A stretch of DNA of 64,000 bases from Hymenoscyphus infarciens (Eukaryota; Ascomycota; Leotiomycetes; Helotiales; Helotiaceae). The stretch lies in the NCBI GenBank assembly GCA_001414345.1, contig LLCB01000076.1, positions 1 through 64,000 on the forward strand, read 5' to 3'. The notes below the pieces were generated by a model. That model was not told where the DNA came from and did not search any database. It saw only the letters and a program-made list of their open reading frames with translations. The position numbers and the translations under genes are program-made. Shown here piece after piece: positions 46,966 to 58,650 of this stretch (the stretch's first letter is position 1; every line of letters starts with the position of its first letter).

Positions 46966-49947
46966 TACTGGCGAGTTTCAATTTATTGTCGAATATTCCT
47001 TAAGCGGTTGTCAAAGCTATTAGAGTTCAGTCCCAGTGGCTTATCCTGTTTGACGACCCACACGCACGCTTAAATGTCGATATTTATGTTCATTTGGAAT
47101 TACTGTAAATAACACCAGCACCTTGTTGTTGTTACCACCTCGCGCCTAATATTCTGATGTGAGAACTACTTCCACAATTGCGATATTATATATGTACTGA
47201 AGTTCCACGGTATGAAATTACCCGAGGAGCCGAGCTACGCAATGACGAACTTGTAGTTGATAGACTTGGCTGGGGGTGGGGGGAAGGGGGAAAAGGGAGG
47301 GTTTGATACTTACTCAAACAATTCTTATTAATCCAAAGAGCATGAACTTCGTAAGAGCTCTTAGAGCTTGATTGATTCCAACAAAGTGTTTGTAATCTTA
47401 ATATCTATCTCCGAGCAAGAGCTACTTAGACTCACTTCACCTTTAGACTTATCTCCTGACGTGAATATTATTGTAGTAGTACCACTTTACTTAAGTTATT
47501 TATAGGTTAAGGCAATAAACATGTCACGTTACTAAGAACTTGCAAAGTATCGTTTGAATGTTGATTCCTCGACAAATATCGCGTTATATTTGGCTCTAAC
47601 ATAACCTTCACAACCCAGCGGTTGATGATTTCTCCTGGAGCTTCAAGTTGTGTAACAGCCTTCTTTCCAACTCAAGGAAACCAACTTTGACCCGATCGGT
47701 CCCCTTACGATGACGAAGAGGAGCACAAAGAGGTCTAACTCGAAGAAAGAGAGAGCGACGTGCTCACATATCGTCAACACATCGCACACGAGATGCGGCC
47801 ACCTCTCGGCAAGTCCCTCTTCACTGTCAAAGAGTCAAAGAGTCAAAGAGTCAAATAATCCTACTCTTAAAACCCAAAGCTTGGTCGAATTGAACGTGAT
47901 GATTACAAGGTAAGGCCGCGTGCGATAGAATGTTTGACGCAGGGCTTCTTGTCATCGAATACCTATCCACAGTCGAAACCTAGAATTCCTCCGATCCTTT
48001 TCTGACTTTCAGATTCGAGCTCTTGTGAATGGGGAGAGTTACTAGGGCGAGAAGTTGTTTGTATTCGCTTGGTACAAAGCTAGTATGGTGCTTCTAAACT
48101 GTCTTAACTCGAGGAGAGGCATCTCATCTTCCCAAGCTGAAGAACAGCTGCTGATGAGCTTTTACGATCAAAGCGTTCAGAGCGAGGTTATATATATAAA
48201 GAAGAAAATCATAGCTCTTAGCCTATGGTATCCATAATTCACTCAAGTAAACAGCCACTGTAAATTCCCCGAGTTGGACAATGAACCATGTTTTAAGGAG
48301 AGTGTTTTTGATCTGTAGAGAGATTGTCTCCTTGTTTTAACTGAGCAGCCGGGGTATATGCTTCTCCAATGCCAAGTTCTTTTATAGCGTGCTACACTCT
48401 CTTAAAGCAGGTCCATTCCAACCTCTCTGGAGATTCCAATCTAGGCTCGCTCATTCTCTGAGACAATTCGCTGGAGGTTCATAGATAAACCGTCCTCGAA
48501 GAAATCCCCTGTCGAGTTAGAAACTACTTTTTAGATTACTGCCAACCTACAAATTCATTTCCCAAAAAGATGAATTTGTACTCAAGAGAAAGAAAGAAAT
48601 ATATGATCCACACAATATAAAGATAGCACCCGAAGGTCAGCGGAGTGATAGCTCGAGCATCGTTGTTAGGTAGCCACTGAAACAGAAACCGGCGTAGAGA
48701 CGTATTTTAATAAGAAGGGCGGCTCTTCATATATCTGAATTTGAAAGACATAGTACTTGGCACCTCAGGGAAAAAAGGAATGTGAGTTAGTGAGTCACTT
48801 TATCAAGAGTTTTAGCAGGAGTTTTAGTTCTTATTCTAGACGTTGAATCTACCCGGGTAGGTAAGTAGATAGCTACCCTTTAGCCAAGGGAAAGAGTACG
48901 ACAAAGTATATTCTAGAGTGAATAACAGGCCATGCGTTCCTTGCCAAGTCACCTAGTATAAACACCCGTTATGCCCTACGAGAAGCCGGTAGACACTGTA
49001 AGCCAAAGTCTTCACCTGTTTTCGCAAGGGATAGGGTTCGGGATTGCCAAAGGTTTACGTTTTTAACACGCACTACTCTCTAGAAATTCAATAGCTAGAA
49101 CTTTAACAAGTTGTCTATTCTCTATGATGATATCTAGCCTCTCTGGTAGTAGGACGACTCTTCCTCACTACACTTGTCGTCGCGTAAATAAATATTGTCG
49201 AATTTGAGACTTCCGTCGATTATCTCCAACATTCAGATTCCGCTCTCCAAAATACCGATCTTTGCTTTAGAAGCTAGCCTATTATGGTTTTATATAATAG
49301 CTATAGAGTAAACCACTCCCAGCAGCTGAGCGATGTTCTATTAAGCTACGTACCATAACTAAGTAGCTTCGTGAACTAGGCTTCATTTATACCTGTAAAA
49401 GGCACACTTCTTAGCATTACGGCTTACTATGATAATTCACTCAAGCAATTTTATTAGGTTGTTGCTGAGTGGAACGAACGTACGTACTATTAAAGTGAAT
49501 ACTTTCTGCATAGATCACATAGAGAGAAAGAAGAAACCTTCAAACTTCGCTCCGTTAAAAAAAAAGAAAATCTGTTGCAATGATATATACTCTTGAGAGA
49601 AAGAAAATCAACAGATAAGGAGAAAGGTTCATCAAGGAGGACGGGACTAACCGTAGATGGAGCGAGAAGTTTTGATAGAGTAGTTGTTGAAGAAGGATGC
49701 CAAGGAACAAAAATAGATTTCTCGACGAAACGAAGAGTATTCACAGATCCACCGGGATAAACAAGACTCGAGGGTTTCGCTCCCGGATATCGCGGACGAG
49801 GGTACGTGAAAGTCAGATTCAGCAAGTAACATAACGTCAAGGGAAGCGGGGAAGAGAGAGAAGGAACCGAACCTCCACTTCACTTGAACATTCCTCCCGC
49901 TCTCCCAAAACAGCAAAAAGAAAGCCAGAAACCCCAAAGAAATCCAT

Positions 49948-49977
49948 CATTCATCATCCATCATCCATCATCCGTAC
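49948..49977. repeat. CATCATTC/CATCATC microsatellite
   Basis: Several 7-8 bp units in a row (CATCATTCATCATCCATCAT and onward). Confidence 0.8.
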
Positions 49978-50597
49978 AACCAAAAACCATCGGCCCCTCC
50001 GAACTTGCCATCCCAACCCCCAACTTCAAATCCCAATCCCTACACACGTACAGTAACCAAAATCGCGATCCTTACAAAACCTTCCAACCTAACCCAACCT
50101 AACCCAACCCAGCCCCTCCCACCCCATCTCGTTTCAACCTCCCAAATGCATCCAAAAATAAGAAGATCACTTACTTACCAAACCTCATTCGCGTACACAT
50201 CCATCATCCACCATCCACCATCCCTCACCTTGGGACCACAATTCACAGCCCACAACCACAATCTACAATGCACGTCGTCCAAATAAACCACTCACCGCCA
50301 AGCACCCTCCCACGCGCCCACCCACCCACGGGCAGACAAGCAAAGCAAGTAAGCTTTCGTGGCGCATCCCAGGAATCTCTAGGCATCTCTGGGCATTCTC
50401 TGGGCATCGCATCCATCCTCTAGGCATCTCTGGGCACGTTCTAGAAACAGGGGGGAGTGAAGTGAGATAGCACGGCACGGCACAGCTTAAGAACCAGGGA
50501 GAGAGAGAGAGGCAAAAAAAGAACTACTTCGTACTAGGGAAGAAGGAGATGGAGAAGGAGAAGGAGGATTAGTCGTAGATCTTTGCATATTTCTTTC

Positions 50598-50670
50598 CTG
50601 GAGATAAGTATGTACTGTACATATCCTTACTGTAGCTACTGTATCTGTACTGTACTGTACTGTAAAGTAG
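50598..50670. repeat. ACTGT-rich pentanucleotide tract
   Basis: CTGTA units are repeated, the last part being an exact run TACTGTACTGTACTGTA. Confidence 0.75.
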
Positions 50671-50710
50671 GGTTTGTAAGGGCGTGTTTATGCAGAGTGT
50701 GATGGAGGTG

Positions 50711-50744
50711 GCTTCTCTTATGCTTCTCTTATGCTTCTCTTATG
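50711..50744. repeat. 11-bp tandem repeat GCTTCTCTTAT, three units
   Basis: Three exact copies head to tail. Confidence 0.9.
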
Positions 50745-50760
50745 TATCTGGAAGATATGT

Positions 50761-50800
50761 GGTGGGTTGTGGTGGGTTGTGGTGGGTTGTGGTGGGTTGT
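50761..50800. repeat. 10-bp tandem repeat GGTGGGTTGT, four units
   Basis: Four exact copies, starting right after a short flank. Confidence 0.95.
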
Positions 50801-50908
50801 GGATGGTAGGGAGACCATGTGGGTGGATGTGAGTACCGGCTTGGCTTATTTATTTATTTACCCTTTTTTTTTGGATGTTTTGGATGTTTTGGAAAAGCTA
50901 GGATGTAT

Positions 50909-50944
50909 GTGAGAGGTGAGAGGTGAGAGGTGAGAGGTGAGAGG
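50909..50944. repeat. 8-bp tandem repeat GTGAGAGG, about 4.5 units
   Basis: Exact units in a row. Confidence 0.9.
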
Positions 50945-51275
50945 GTGTGGTGAGTTCTCTACTGTCAGTTGTGATGAAGTGTTAGGGAACCTATCAGAAG
51001 CGAGGATTTGGCACGTGCGTGAGGGAGTTGAGGTTGATGAATAATAACTATCTGCGCCGTTCCTTTGGAAATCCGTGGACGTGGGTTTGGTGTATGCTTG
51101 GTGATGTTAGTTTGTTGATGTATGATGATGGGCGTTAAGATAATGGGGGGTTTTTTTAATAATTTTTTAATAGTTTTTATTATTATTTTTTTGAATTGTG
51201 GATGGGTTTGGTTGACTAGATTTAGGGCTTTGGGGGGACTAGAAAATAGACTAGAAAATGGACGCTAGGCATTTA

Positions 51276-51410
51276 CTTCGTCCTAGGCGAAACAAAGGTT
51301 ATTCAGGGGGGTCACTTTACAGACTTTTCAGGGGTTTTTGTGGTAGTATAAAGCTACGGAAATATGGCAATTGCTCTATTGGGATAACCTTTGTTACGCC
51401 TGGGACGAAG
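51276..51410 (+). mobile_element. 135-bp TA-flanked MITE, copy A
   Basis: The ends read CTTCGTCCTAGGCG on the left and the complement of CTTCGTCCCAGGCGTAAC on the right, continuing inward to AACAAAGGTTAT, so each inverted repeat is about 30 bp. TA borders both ends (51274-51275 and 51411-51412). The interior carries GGTCACTTTA and GTAGTATAAAGC, shared with copies B and C. There is no coding capacity. It is probably mobilised by a Tc1/mariner or pogo-type transposase. Confidence 0.85.
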
Positions 51411-51412
51411 TA

Positions 51413-52637
51413 ACAACGGTGGTTGTGCAACGATGTGCTAGAAGCTTTCTACTACAGTGCCGGGAAACGTTGGAAAGTGTGTGCAAGTGAGCATGAACAG
51501 TTCTATAGAAGGTCGATTGAAAGGGATAAAAAGCAGTAAAATTAAGGGAAAAGAACGAAATGACTAACTCTATGAATTATATTTTCGTCTGGAAATAGAA
51601 AAACATAAGATTATTTAATAGCATAAGTTCTCAGTTCTCACTCTATCTTCCAAAATCCAGCAAAAATTCATCTCGTCTCATAAGGACAAGACAAGACAAG
51701 ACTACGCCTCGCCCGCGCCGCCTCGTTAAGTAAGTACTTACCGCACAAGGATGGTGCAGCGAGCAAGGATCGTCAAGGGGTCCTGTCTAGCAAAATGCGG
51801 GGTCCTGGACTGGCAGGGGAGCGAGAACCAGCGATCGAGAAACGTGTTGGTTTGGTGTCTTCTCATTGGTTGACCACGACGACCAGATTTGTTTTCACGA
51901 TGCAACGAGGAAAAGAGGGATTTTGTGTCCGTACGGACAAGTACGGAGGTAGACGAGGTGGGTGGGTACGCTGGATCTCGGGGGGATCAACGAAGGCGGC
52001 GAGACCCTTTGTGGATATCGAGATGCTTCACCTTTTTTTCGGGAGGATTGTCGTGGTGAGGGCTGAGGGCTGAGGGCTGAGGGCTGAGGGTTGAGGGTTG
52101 AGGGGATGGATGATGCTGGCTTGGAGAAAGTCAAATCATGGCGAGTGAGTGAGAGAACTGCCGGTAGGTTTGTTAAGTATCAAACTGAGCTACCCCAACT
52201 CAAAATCGAAATCTGGATAAGTGAATCGAGGTGGTGAATTGCCCTCCTCTCCTCGGACCACTTGACTCCCTTCCACTTCGGAGTTCTGCAGCTGCATGTA
52301 GTTTTGTCCCACACTGGTAGGACTCCGCAGCTGCATGCATTTGGCAGTGGAGGAGGACGCGGGAGATGCATGTTTGGAATTGCGAGTGTCATGCTGAGCT
52401 GATTGATTCGATAGCTAATATCTACTGTCTGTCCGATTAGCCATTGAGTGGAGAGACGAGGTGCGATTGATAATGGGGGTTTGTTAGAAGATGAGATGGA
52501 TCCATTCCCGAAGAAGCTCACGCGGCGAGATTCCGCGGAGTTTGTTGGAGCAGAAAGAAGTGAATTACTATACTATAAGAGTCTTAGAGTTCTAGAGAAG
52601 CGATACGGTAATCGCGTCAACCGTGGTGTGTTTTTCA
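51413..52637. other. Stretch between MITE copies A and B, no gene called
   Basis: Frames at 51795-52073 (+) and 52180-52521 (-) are open but carry no recognised motif. It contains the 7-bp repeat at 52056-52104. Confidence 0.4.
52056..52104. repeat. 7-bp tandem repeat GGGCTGA, about seven units
   Basis: Four GGGCTGA units grade into GGGTTGA units, which is one C-to-T step. Confidence 0.9.
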
Positions 52638-52772
52638 CTTCGTCTCAGGCCTTTTAAACGTTATCTAAATGGGGCAATTGCTACATTTCCGAGGCTTTAT
52701 GCTAACGAAAAAACCCTGCCAATTATATAAAGTGACCCCATTTAGATAACGTTTAAAAGGCCTAGGACGAAA
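52638..52772 (-). mobile_element. 135-bp TA-flanked MITE, copy B (inverted)
   Basis: Exactly the same length as copy A. Arms of about 34 bp: CTTCGTCTCAGGCCTTTTAA, then ACGTTATCTAAATGGGG on the left, with the complement on the right. Its interior matches copies A and C when reverse-complemented (GGTCACTTTATATAATTGGC, then TTAGCATAAAGC). The right border TA is intact (52773-52774); the left border reads CA. Confidence 0.85.
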
Positions 52773-53283
52773 TAATTAAAAGAGAGAACCGCTTTTGAAG
52801 TTCGAAGGAGGAGATGATAGAGAGAATCAATCGCGTCAACAGCGATGTAAGCGGTGCTTGGCTTAGTTCAGGTCTACCTACGGGGTCGGAAAACGGGCCT
52901 ATTTTGTTCCTGTGCTACACTAAAGGACTATCACCAGCGTCTAGGAGAGACGAGAAAAAAATATACCAAATATGGATTAGGTCTTTGGAAATCCATTAAT
53001 AACAGAATAGCAGTTCATTTATTTTAATTGTTATGTCGTGGTTTTAGGTAGATTTCAGACTATTTTTTGAGGGGACAAAATGGGGCTGTTTTTCCGCCGT
53101 CCTAAGGTTGTGGAGCGAGCCAGGTGGGGTCCCACGAACCAGGCTTGGCAACCCTGTTTCTCTAGTTTTTCATCACCAACACTTCGCCTCACTCGACCAA
53201 ATCCACTCCACTCCACAGGCCTGCCTAGAAAGAAAAACAACCTGCCTACGAAGAAAAAAGTACAGCTGTATATTTAACAGCTA

Positions 53284-53418
53284 CCTCGTCCCAGGCTTTT
53301 TACACGTTAAATAAGAGGGTCACTTTATGTAATTTGCAGGGGGTTTTCGGTAGCATAAAGCAGAAATTGCCCTATTTGGATAACGTTTAAAAGCCTACCT
53401 AATAAGACTAGGATGAAG
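53284..53418 (+). mobile_element. 135-bp TA-flanked MITE, copy C
   Basis: Third copy, again 135 bp, with TA at 53282-53283 and 53419-53420. The ends are CCTCGTCCCAGGC and the complement of CTTCATCCTAGTC. The interior reads GGTCACTTTATGTAATTTGC and GTAGCATAAAGC. The arms have diverged more than in copy B, so this is probably the oldest of the three. Confidence 0.83.
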
Positions 53419-53615
53419 TACAAGCACCGGCATTTAACTTTTACGGGCTGGCGAGCTAGGCCGTGTAAGTACCGATCCACTCATCCTAAACCAACCATGG
53501 CAAGTCCACCAGGATCCCCAATATTCTCATCGTCAGAAATTCCACCGAAGCCGTAGGAGCTGTACTCCAACTAGTATAACCCAGCATTCAATGTCCAATG
53601 CTCCCATCCATGAAC

Positions 53616-53635
53616 GCTACGCTACGCTACGCTAC
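53616..53635. repeat. 5-bp tandem repeat GCTAC, four units
   Basis: Four exact GCTAC units upstream of the MFS transporter start. Confidence 0.9.
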
Positions 53636-53789
53636 ATCCGAGGTCACTTCCTCCATCCCTGATCGTCGCTCAATCTCTCATCTATAAAGCACATTCCCTC
53701 CCCCTCCATCTTTGGTCCGTGGTGAGAACTTCATTCTTCAATCATCCCCGCCAACAATCCTCAAGACAATCTGGTCTTCCATCGGCATC

Positions 53790-55916
53790 ATGACCCAAGA
53801 TGTCATCCACCACCACCACCACCATAACCCAACAAACCAGGGTATGGTGAGTGTCCCCCACGGTCCCGAAACAGGCGATGACCATGAATCCTTCCGCGGT
53901 GCCCCAGCAAAGGAGGACGAGGAGAGGGTTTTGAAGCAATTGATTTATCCCGATGATACTCATACGCCAGAGGGCACTTACTGGGCCGATCTACCTTTCG
54001 CGAAACAGCTGAAGTTTAATGCTTCGGTGGACAATGCCGAGGCGAGGAGCGAGTTGAAGGCGATTGGGGCTATGATGAAGAAGGATCCTTTGAGTCCTAT
54101 TGCGTGGTATTTTAGGAATGCCGTTTTACCTGGGGCTGGGCTTGGGTTGGAAGGGTATGTGTGCTCGTCATCATTTCAGCTCAATGATTTAGGGTTAACC
54201 TTTGGCATAGTTATGTTCTTTTTTCCATTGGGAATCTGACTCCGCTTTTTGCGGCTGTTTGGCCTACTTGTTGGAAGAATTACAAGGACTGTGATAAAAC
54301 CTGGATCGACGGAGTTCAATATCTCGAAGTCATCGGTATCATCGTCGGTCAAATTCTCGTCGGTTATCTTGGTGATCGGTAAGTCCGCATAATCCAACCC
54401 TAATCATGCAAATCTAATCCTTCCCAGCGTCGGTCGTCGATTCGGTTTAATCCAAGATGCCTCCATCATGTTCGGCGGCCTCGTCATGCTCGTCGCCTCC
54501 TGGGGCACCAACCTAAACGGCTGGGTAATCTGCTACTGCTGGTCCCTCTTCTTCTACGGCATCGGTGTGGGAGGAGAATACCCCATGACCGCCACCGCAG
54601 CCATGGAAAACGCAACCGGCTCGGGAAAAATCTCCACACGAGATGATCGTCTTCACCGTGGTCGAAAAGTCACCATGGCTTTCCTGATGCAAGGATGGGG
54701 ACAATTCTTCAACCAAGTTATCCTCATCCTACTGACCCTCATCTTCCATCACGGCAGTGGAAACCCGCCGTACTCCAAACTCTCCGCGCAATGGATTTTC
54801 CGCGTTTCCTTCGCACTTCCTGCTGTTGGGACTCTCTGGCTCGTCTACTACAGATTCTACAAAATGCCCCTCGCCTCAAAACAACTCGATTCCGCCAAGA
54901 AGAAGGCCAGTGTGACTGGCTACGATATTCAATCTCTCAAGTTAACTTGCAACCACTTCGGCGGCCGTCTCATCGCCACAGCTGGCGCCTGGTTTTGCAA
55001 CGACGTCTTCTTCTACGGAAACAAACTCTTCCAATCACAATTCATCTCGGTCATTTCCCCCGGAAATACATCCATCATGACAGGTTGGCTCTGGAATCTT
55101 GTCAACGTCGGCGTCTCCCTATGTGGTTACTACCTCGCTTCTTTCCTCATCGATATTAAATTCGTCGGCCGAAAACGTATGCAACAACTCGGTTTCCTCA
55201 TGGATTTCATCCTCTTCGTTGTCCCCGCATTCCATTACCACTACTACGCCAAAGAAAAGGCTCACATTGGGGCTTTTCAAGCGATGTATTTCTTGAGTTC
55301 GTTCTTCAATCAATTCGGTCCTAACTCGACAACCTTCCTTGTTGCCGCAGAGGTATTCCCTACCCCCGTCCGCGCCTCAGCCCACGGTTTCTCCGCTGCG
55401 GTTGGAAAACTCGGAGCCCTCCTCGCCGCGGTATTGTACAACTACATCACCACCGAGCAAAAATTCTATGTCGTCCCTTGGTTCGGTCTCGCTGGTATGA
55501 TCCTCACCAGTCTTTTCCTACCCGACACCACAGGACTTGATCTCAAAGAACAAGAGCGTCGCTTCAACTACATCCGTCAAGGCCGCGAGTCAGAATACCA
55601 CGGTATCGCAGTCCATCCTCATCATTTGAGTTTGTGGGAGCGTATCCGGGGAGCTGGGAAATACTACGACCCGGCATTGGACTATGAGAGTAGGGTTTAT
55701 GATTTGAGGGCCGAGTGGATGGAGAGACAGGCGGAGAAGGCGGAGAGGGAGGAGAGTCTTGGTCACGAGGAGGGCGACGATTTCCCAAAGGAAGTCCATG
55801 ACCTTTTTGCCGCGACGCACAAGGGGAGTCCGGGGGCAAGTTTGAAGAAGGAGGGGGGTTTAAGGACGGCGAGCGATTCGACGAATGAGAAGCTTCCGCC
55901 TTCTGATACGGAATAA
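53790..55916 (+). CDS. MFS transporter, phosphate/organophosphate group
   Basis: Exons are 53790-54154, 54211-54378 and 54428-55916, giving 673 residues. The start has an N-terminal six-His run (residues 7-12) in a long polar cytoplasmic segment. The membrane part opens at about residue 117 (WYFRNAVLPGAGLGLEGY). The loop 2-3 MFS signature GDRVGRRFG spans the second intron, and the loop 8-9 repeat is KFVGRKRMQQLG. GIGVGGEYPMTA is the family signature of proton-coupled phosphate and glycerophosphoinositol carriers (Pho84/Git1, PHS family), and FLVAAEVFPTPVRASAHG is the conserved later motif. It should import a phosphate compound at the plasma membrane; which one cannot be told. The C-terminal tail of about 100 residues is charged and polar. 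It is the only intact gene in a 22-kb repeat-rich stretch. Confidence 0.85.
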
Positions 55917-56512
55917 GGACGTCGTCCCCTTTTTACTAGATTGTTTTGCTTTTTCTTCTTCTTCTTTCTGATTTCGCTTTTGGCGGCATTTACTGGCTGG
56001 AGTTGTTTGGGGACATGTGGACGAGATTTCACTTGTGGGTTGGTTGTGGTTGTGGTTGTAGGGGAAAAGCAATTTCTTTGCCAACTTTTGTTGAACATGC
56101 TTGTAAGGTTGGAAGTACTTGTATAGATAATTTTGCAAAGAGTGCAATGGTATTTGCGATTTCTTGAGATTTAGATACCCTGGGATAGATGGGATACCCT
56201 GGGATGGATAGATGGAAGGGAAAGGCTAGGCTACTACTATACTAGTACTAGTACCTAGGACCTAGGACTTAGGTAGAAAAAGAACAAAACTAAATAAAAG
56301 GAAGGATTTAAATTGTTAATCATACTCTACTGACTGACTGACTAACTATCTTATTAACCTATAGCCTATCTACTCTGTGACTTTGAAGAAGAACTAGTTC
56401 TATTTTACTTTATCTTAAAAAAATAAAAATAAAGAAGAGAAAAATAAATTTCCTAAACCTTACCTTACTCTTTCCGTTCTTTTTATTAGTAAAGGAGATA
56501 CTAGTAGCTACC

Positions 56513-56610
56513 TTAGAAGAAAGAGGAAGAAGAAGAGAAAGAGGAAGAGAAAGAAGAAGAGAAAGAGGAAGAGAAAGAGGAAGAGAAAAGAGAGAGAAAG
56601 AGAAGAGGGA
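56513..56610. repeat. Purine-rich GAAAGAGGAAGA microsatellite
   Basis: Nearly 100 bp of G and A only, with 12-bp-like units. Confidence 0.85.
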
Positions 56611-57100
56611 GAGAAAGGCTACTACTATACTAGTACCTAGTACCTAGTACCTAGTACCTAGGTAGAAAAAGAATACACTAAATAAAAGAAAGGATTTAAA
56701 TTATTAGTAATAATTTATTAATAATACTAGACTAATTAACTAACTATCTTATTAACTATCTTATTAAATATCTTATTAAATCTCTTATTAACTAACTAAC
56801 TTATTAACCTATAGCCTACCTACTCTATAACTTTAAAGAAAAACACGTAATACTTCTTATCTCTCTCTATTCTCTAATTAGCTAGTTACTATAGTTAAAG
56901 CTATCTAATCTTAATATAGAGAGAGAGAGAGAGAGAGAAGAGCGAAGAGGAGAGGAGAATAAGAGAGAGGGAATTCAATTCTTCTCTTTTATACTTGTAG
57001 AAAGTAATCTTTTACGCTTTACGCTTTACGATTACGTTGTTTTTAGACCTTTTGTAGATTTAGTATACTACTGTGATACGAGATGCTTTAAGTATCTGGA

Positions 57101-57138
57101 TTTTATAAATTTTATAAATTTTATAAATTTTATAAATT
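57101..57138. repeat. 9-bp tandem repeat TTTTATAAA, four units
   Basis: Exact head-to-tail copies; each unit is itself nearly palindromic. Confidence 0.9.
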
Positions 57139-57923
57139 GTAATCCCTGAGTTGGAAGGAGGTTGGAATACTCTCTTGTGGACTCTCGCTTCTCTTTCGCT
57201 TCTTTTGTAGATTAGATGTATATATGTAAGTGTATAAGTAAGTGTAAATAAGAGATATAAGAAGAGAGATATAAGAAGAGAGCGTGATAAGAGGCTCTTA
57301 AAAGTTGGCTAGGAGTAGAATACTATTAAAGAGAAAAGAGTCGAAAGAGATAAGTAGACGGCGATCTATAACGAGTAGAGTATATACCGTAAATATAACA
57401 ACTATGTACGAGAAAGTAGTAAATACTATAACAATTTTAGGAGTTACTGTGAAAGAGAAGTGAGGAAGTCAAGAAATGAAGAAAAAGGTAGTGAGTTTCT
57501 GACTAGAATACCCCTCCTTTGCGACTAAAACGCTCTTATTTTGAGTAAATTTAAGGGGTATTTATTTAGGTGGCATTCTAAGTATTTACGATTATTTCGG
57601 TGGCAAAAGTGTCAATTGCTGTATTACTATACTACTTTATGATATACCCTCGTCCTCTGATTGTGAATTTTGACTGTGGAAAGAATTGTGTGAGAATTGT
57701 GTGACGGCGATCTAGCGGTGTGATCTGTTGACTATGGGAGTCTTGGTGTACTCCACAGTATGATCTTGTTGAGTGATCGCTTTAAATCTCCCAGGGTATT
57801 CGTAAGAGTGGTTCTTCGCTTCTTTTATATCCTGAGGGTGCTGCATGGGGGGGTTGATGGATGGAGAAAGGGGTGGGGGTGAGGGTGAAGCAATAGTGAA
57901 AGCGGCGATAGTGTGGACGTGAA

Positions 57924-58035
57924 GAAGGTAAGTTAATTATCAAATCGATAAGTTGAGATTCACTCTCCCTCCCTCCTAACTAATCTCATACACTTACACT
58001 TGACGAGTTGGCGGGGTACAAATTCCCCTCTCCAT
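57924..58035 (+). promoter_or_regulatory. Promoter-like unit 1 of a diverged family
   Basis: Order of elements: GAAGGTAA, about 25 bp later GATTCACTCTCC (57957-57968), then CGAGTTGGCGGGG and TACAAATTCCCCTCTC (from about 58017). The same order and near-identical spacing occur in unit 3. No ORF follows, but a GACGGTAAGT splice-donor-like site lies at about 58265. Confidence 0.5.
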
Positions 58036-58566
58036 CTCGATGTCAATCCACATAAAACCAAAATCAAGTAGGACGTGGCAAAATTTATAAATCGACTTCC
58101 GAGAGCTCAGCAGCTTCGGAACCCCACTCTACGCCATCTCTACCAAAACCAAAACCCAAGTATAAGGCCAACATTCAAAAACCAACACTACTATCAATTC
58201 CAGGTTAGCTAACCAGTTTCTAACCTCTATGTGGAGGTTTTTGTTTCGAACAAATTCGGTATCGACGGTAAGTCCTCGACGAACGATAAAGGCTTAATGT
58301 TTGGATTTTGGTAGGGGATGCTTGGAGCTTTTTTTGGGATACTGTTGTATTCCTCCTTCTTTGGTTGGAGAGTCACCACGGTACTGTAGAGATGTGGGGA
58401 GGAATCAAGGGTCGTGGAGTCTCGTAGAGTGTTGTAGATTTTGAACTTAGTTTTAGTGTGCTGAGTTTCTTGGTTTGGTGGTTTTAGGTGGTTTGAGGTG
58501 ATTTGATATTTTTCTTGGAGGAGAAGTTTAGTATCGACGGGCTATAGTGCGATTCTTTATATTGAA

Positions 58567-58650
58567 AGGCTTAAGATTTATATACTCTCCTTCGATTCTC
58601 TAATAAACACATACTATCTTAGGAAGGTATAAATAGCGTGTCTTCTCCTC
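58567..58650 (+). promoter_or_regulatory. Promoter-like unit 2 of the same family
   Basis: GCTTAAGATT, then ACTCTCC, then a TATAAAT box at 58628, 54 bp after GATT, followed by a CT-rich tract. It matches unit 3 (TCTTAAGATTCACTCTCC ... GGGTATAAATTACC) with insertions. Confidence 0.45.

Larger units (their letters stand above)
46968..51273. other. Gene-poor stretch rich in microsatellites
   Basis: No convincing gene. A 67-codon frame at 47710-47913 includes Cys/His wording (CSHIVNTSHTRCGHL) like fragments seen in small fungal proteins, but has no supporting context. The right half (49940-51000) is unusually rich in short tandem repeats, listed separately. Confidence 0.45.
56220..57420. repeat. 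AT-rich block with an internal duplication, RIP-like
   Basis: 56220-56400 and 56613-56845 are direct copies (both run from GGCTACTACTATACTAGTA through CCTAGGTAGAAAAAGAA and GGATTTAAATT to CTTATTAACCTATAGCCTA). The second copy differs mainly by G-to-A and C-to-T changes, for example CTCTGTGACTTTGAAG against CTCTATAACTTTAAAG. Between them lies a GA-rich tract (56513-56610). There is no coding sequence. Confidence 0.7.

Noticed and set aside
47710..47913. 67-codon frame with Cys/His wording.
   Set aside because: No supporting context or family. It is mentioned in the intergenic entry only.
50080..50115. CCTAACCCAACCTAACCC run that looks like telomere repeat.
   Set aside because: The spacing is not the TTAGGG hexamer: the units are 5-bp and 10-bp mixtures inside a general microsatellite zone.
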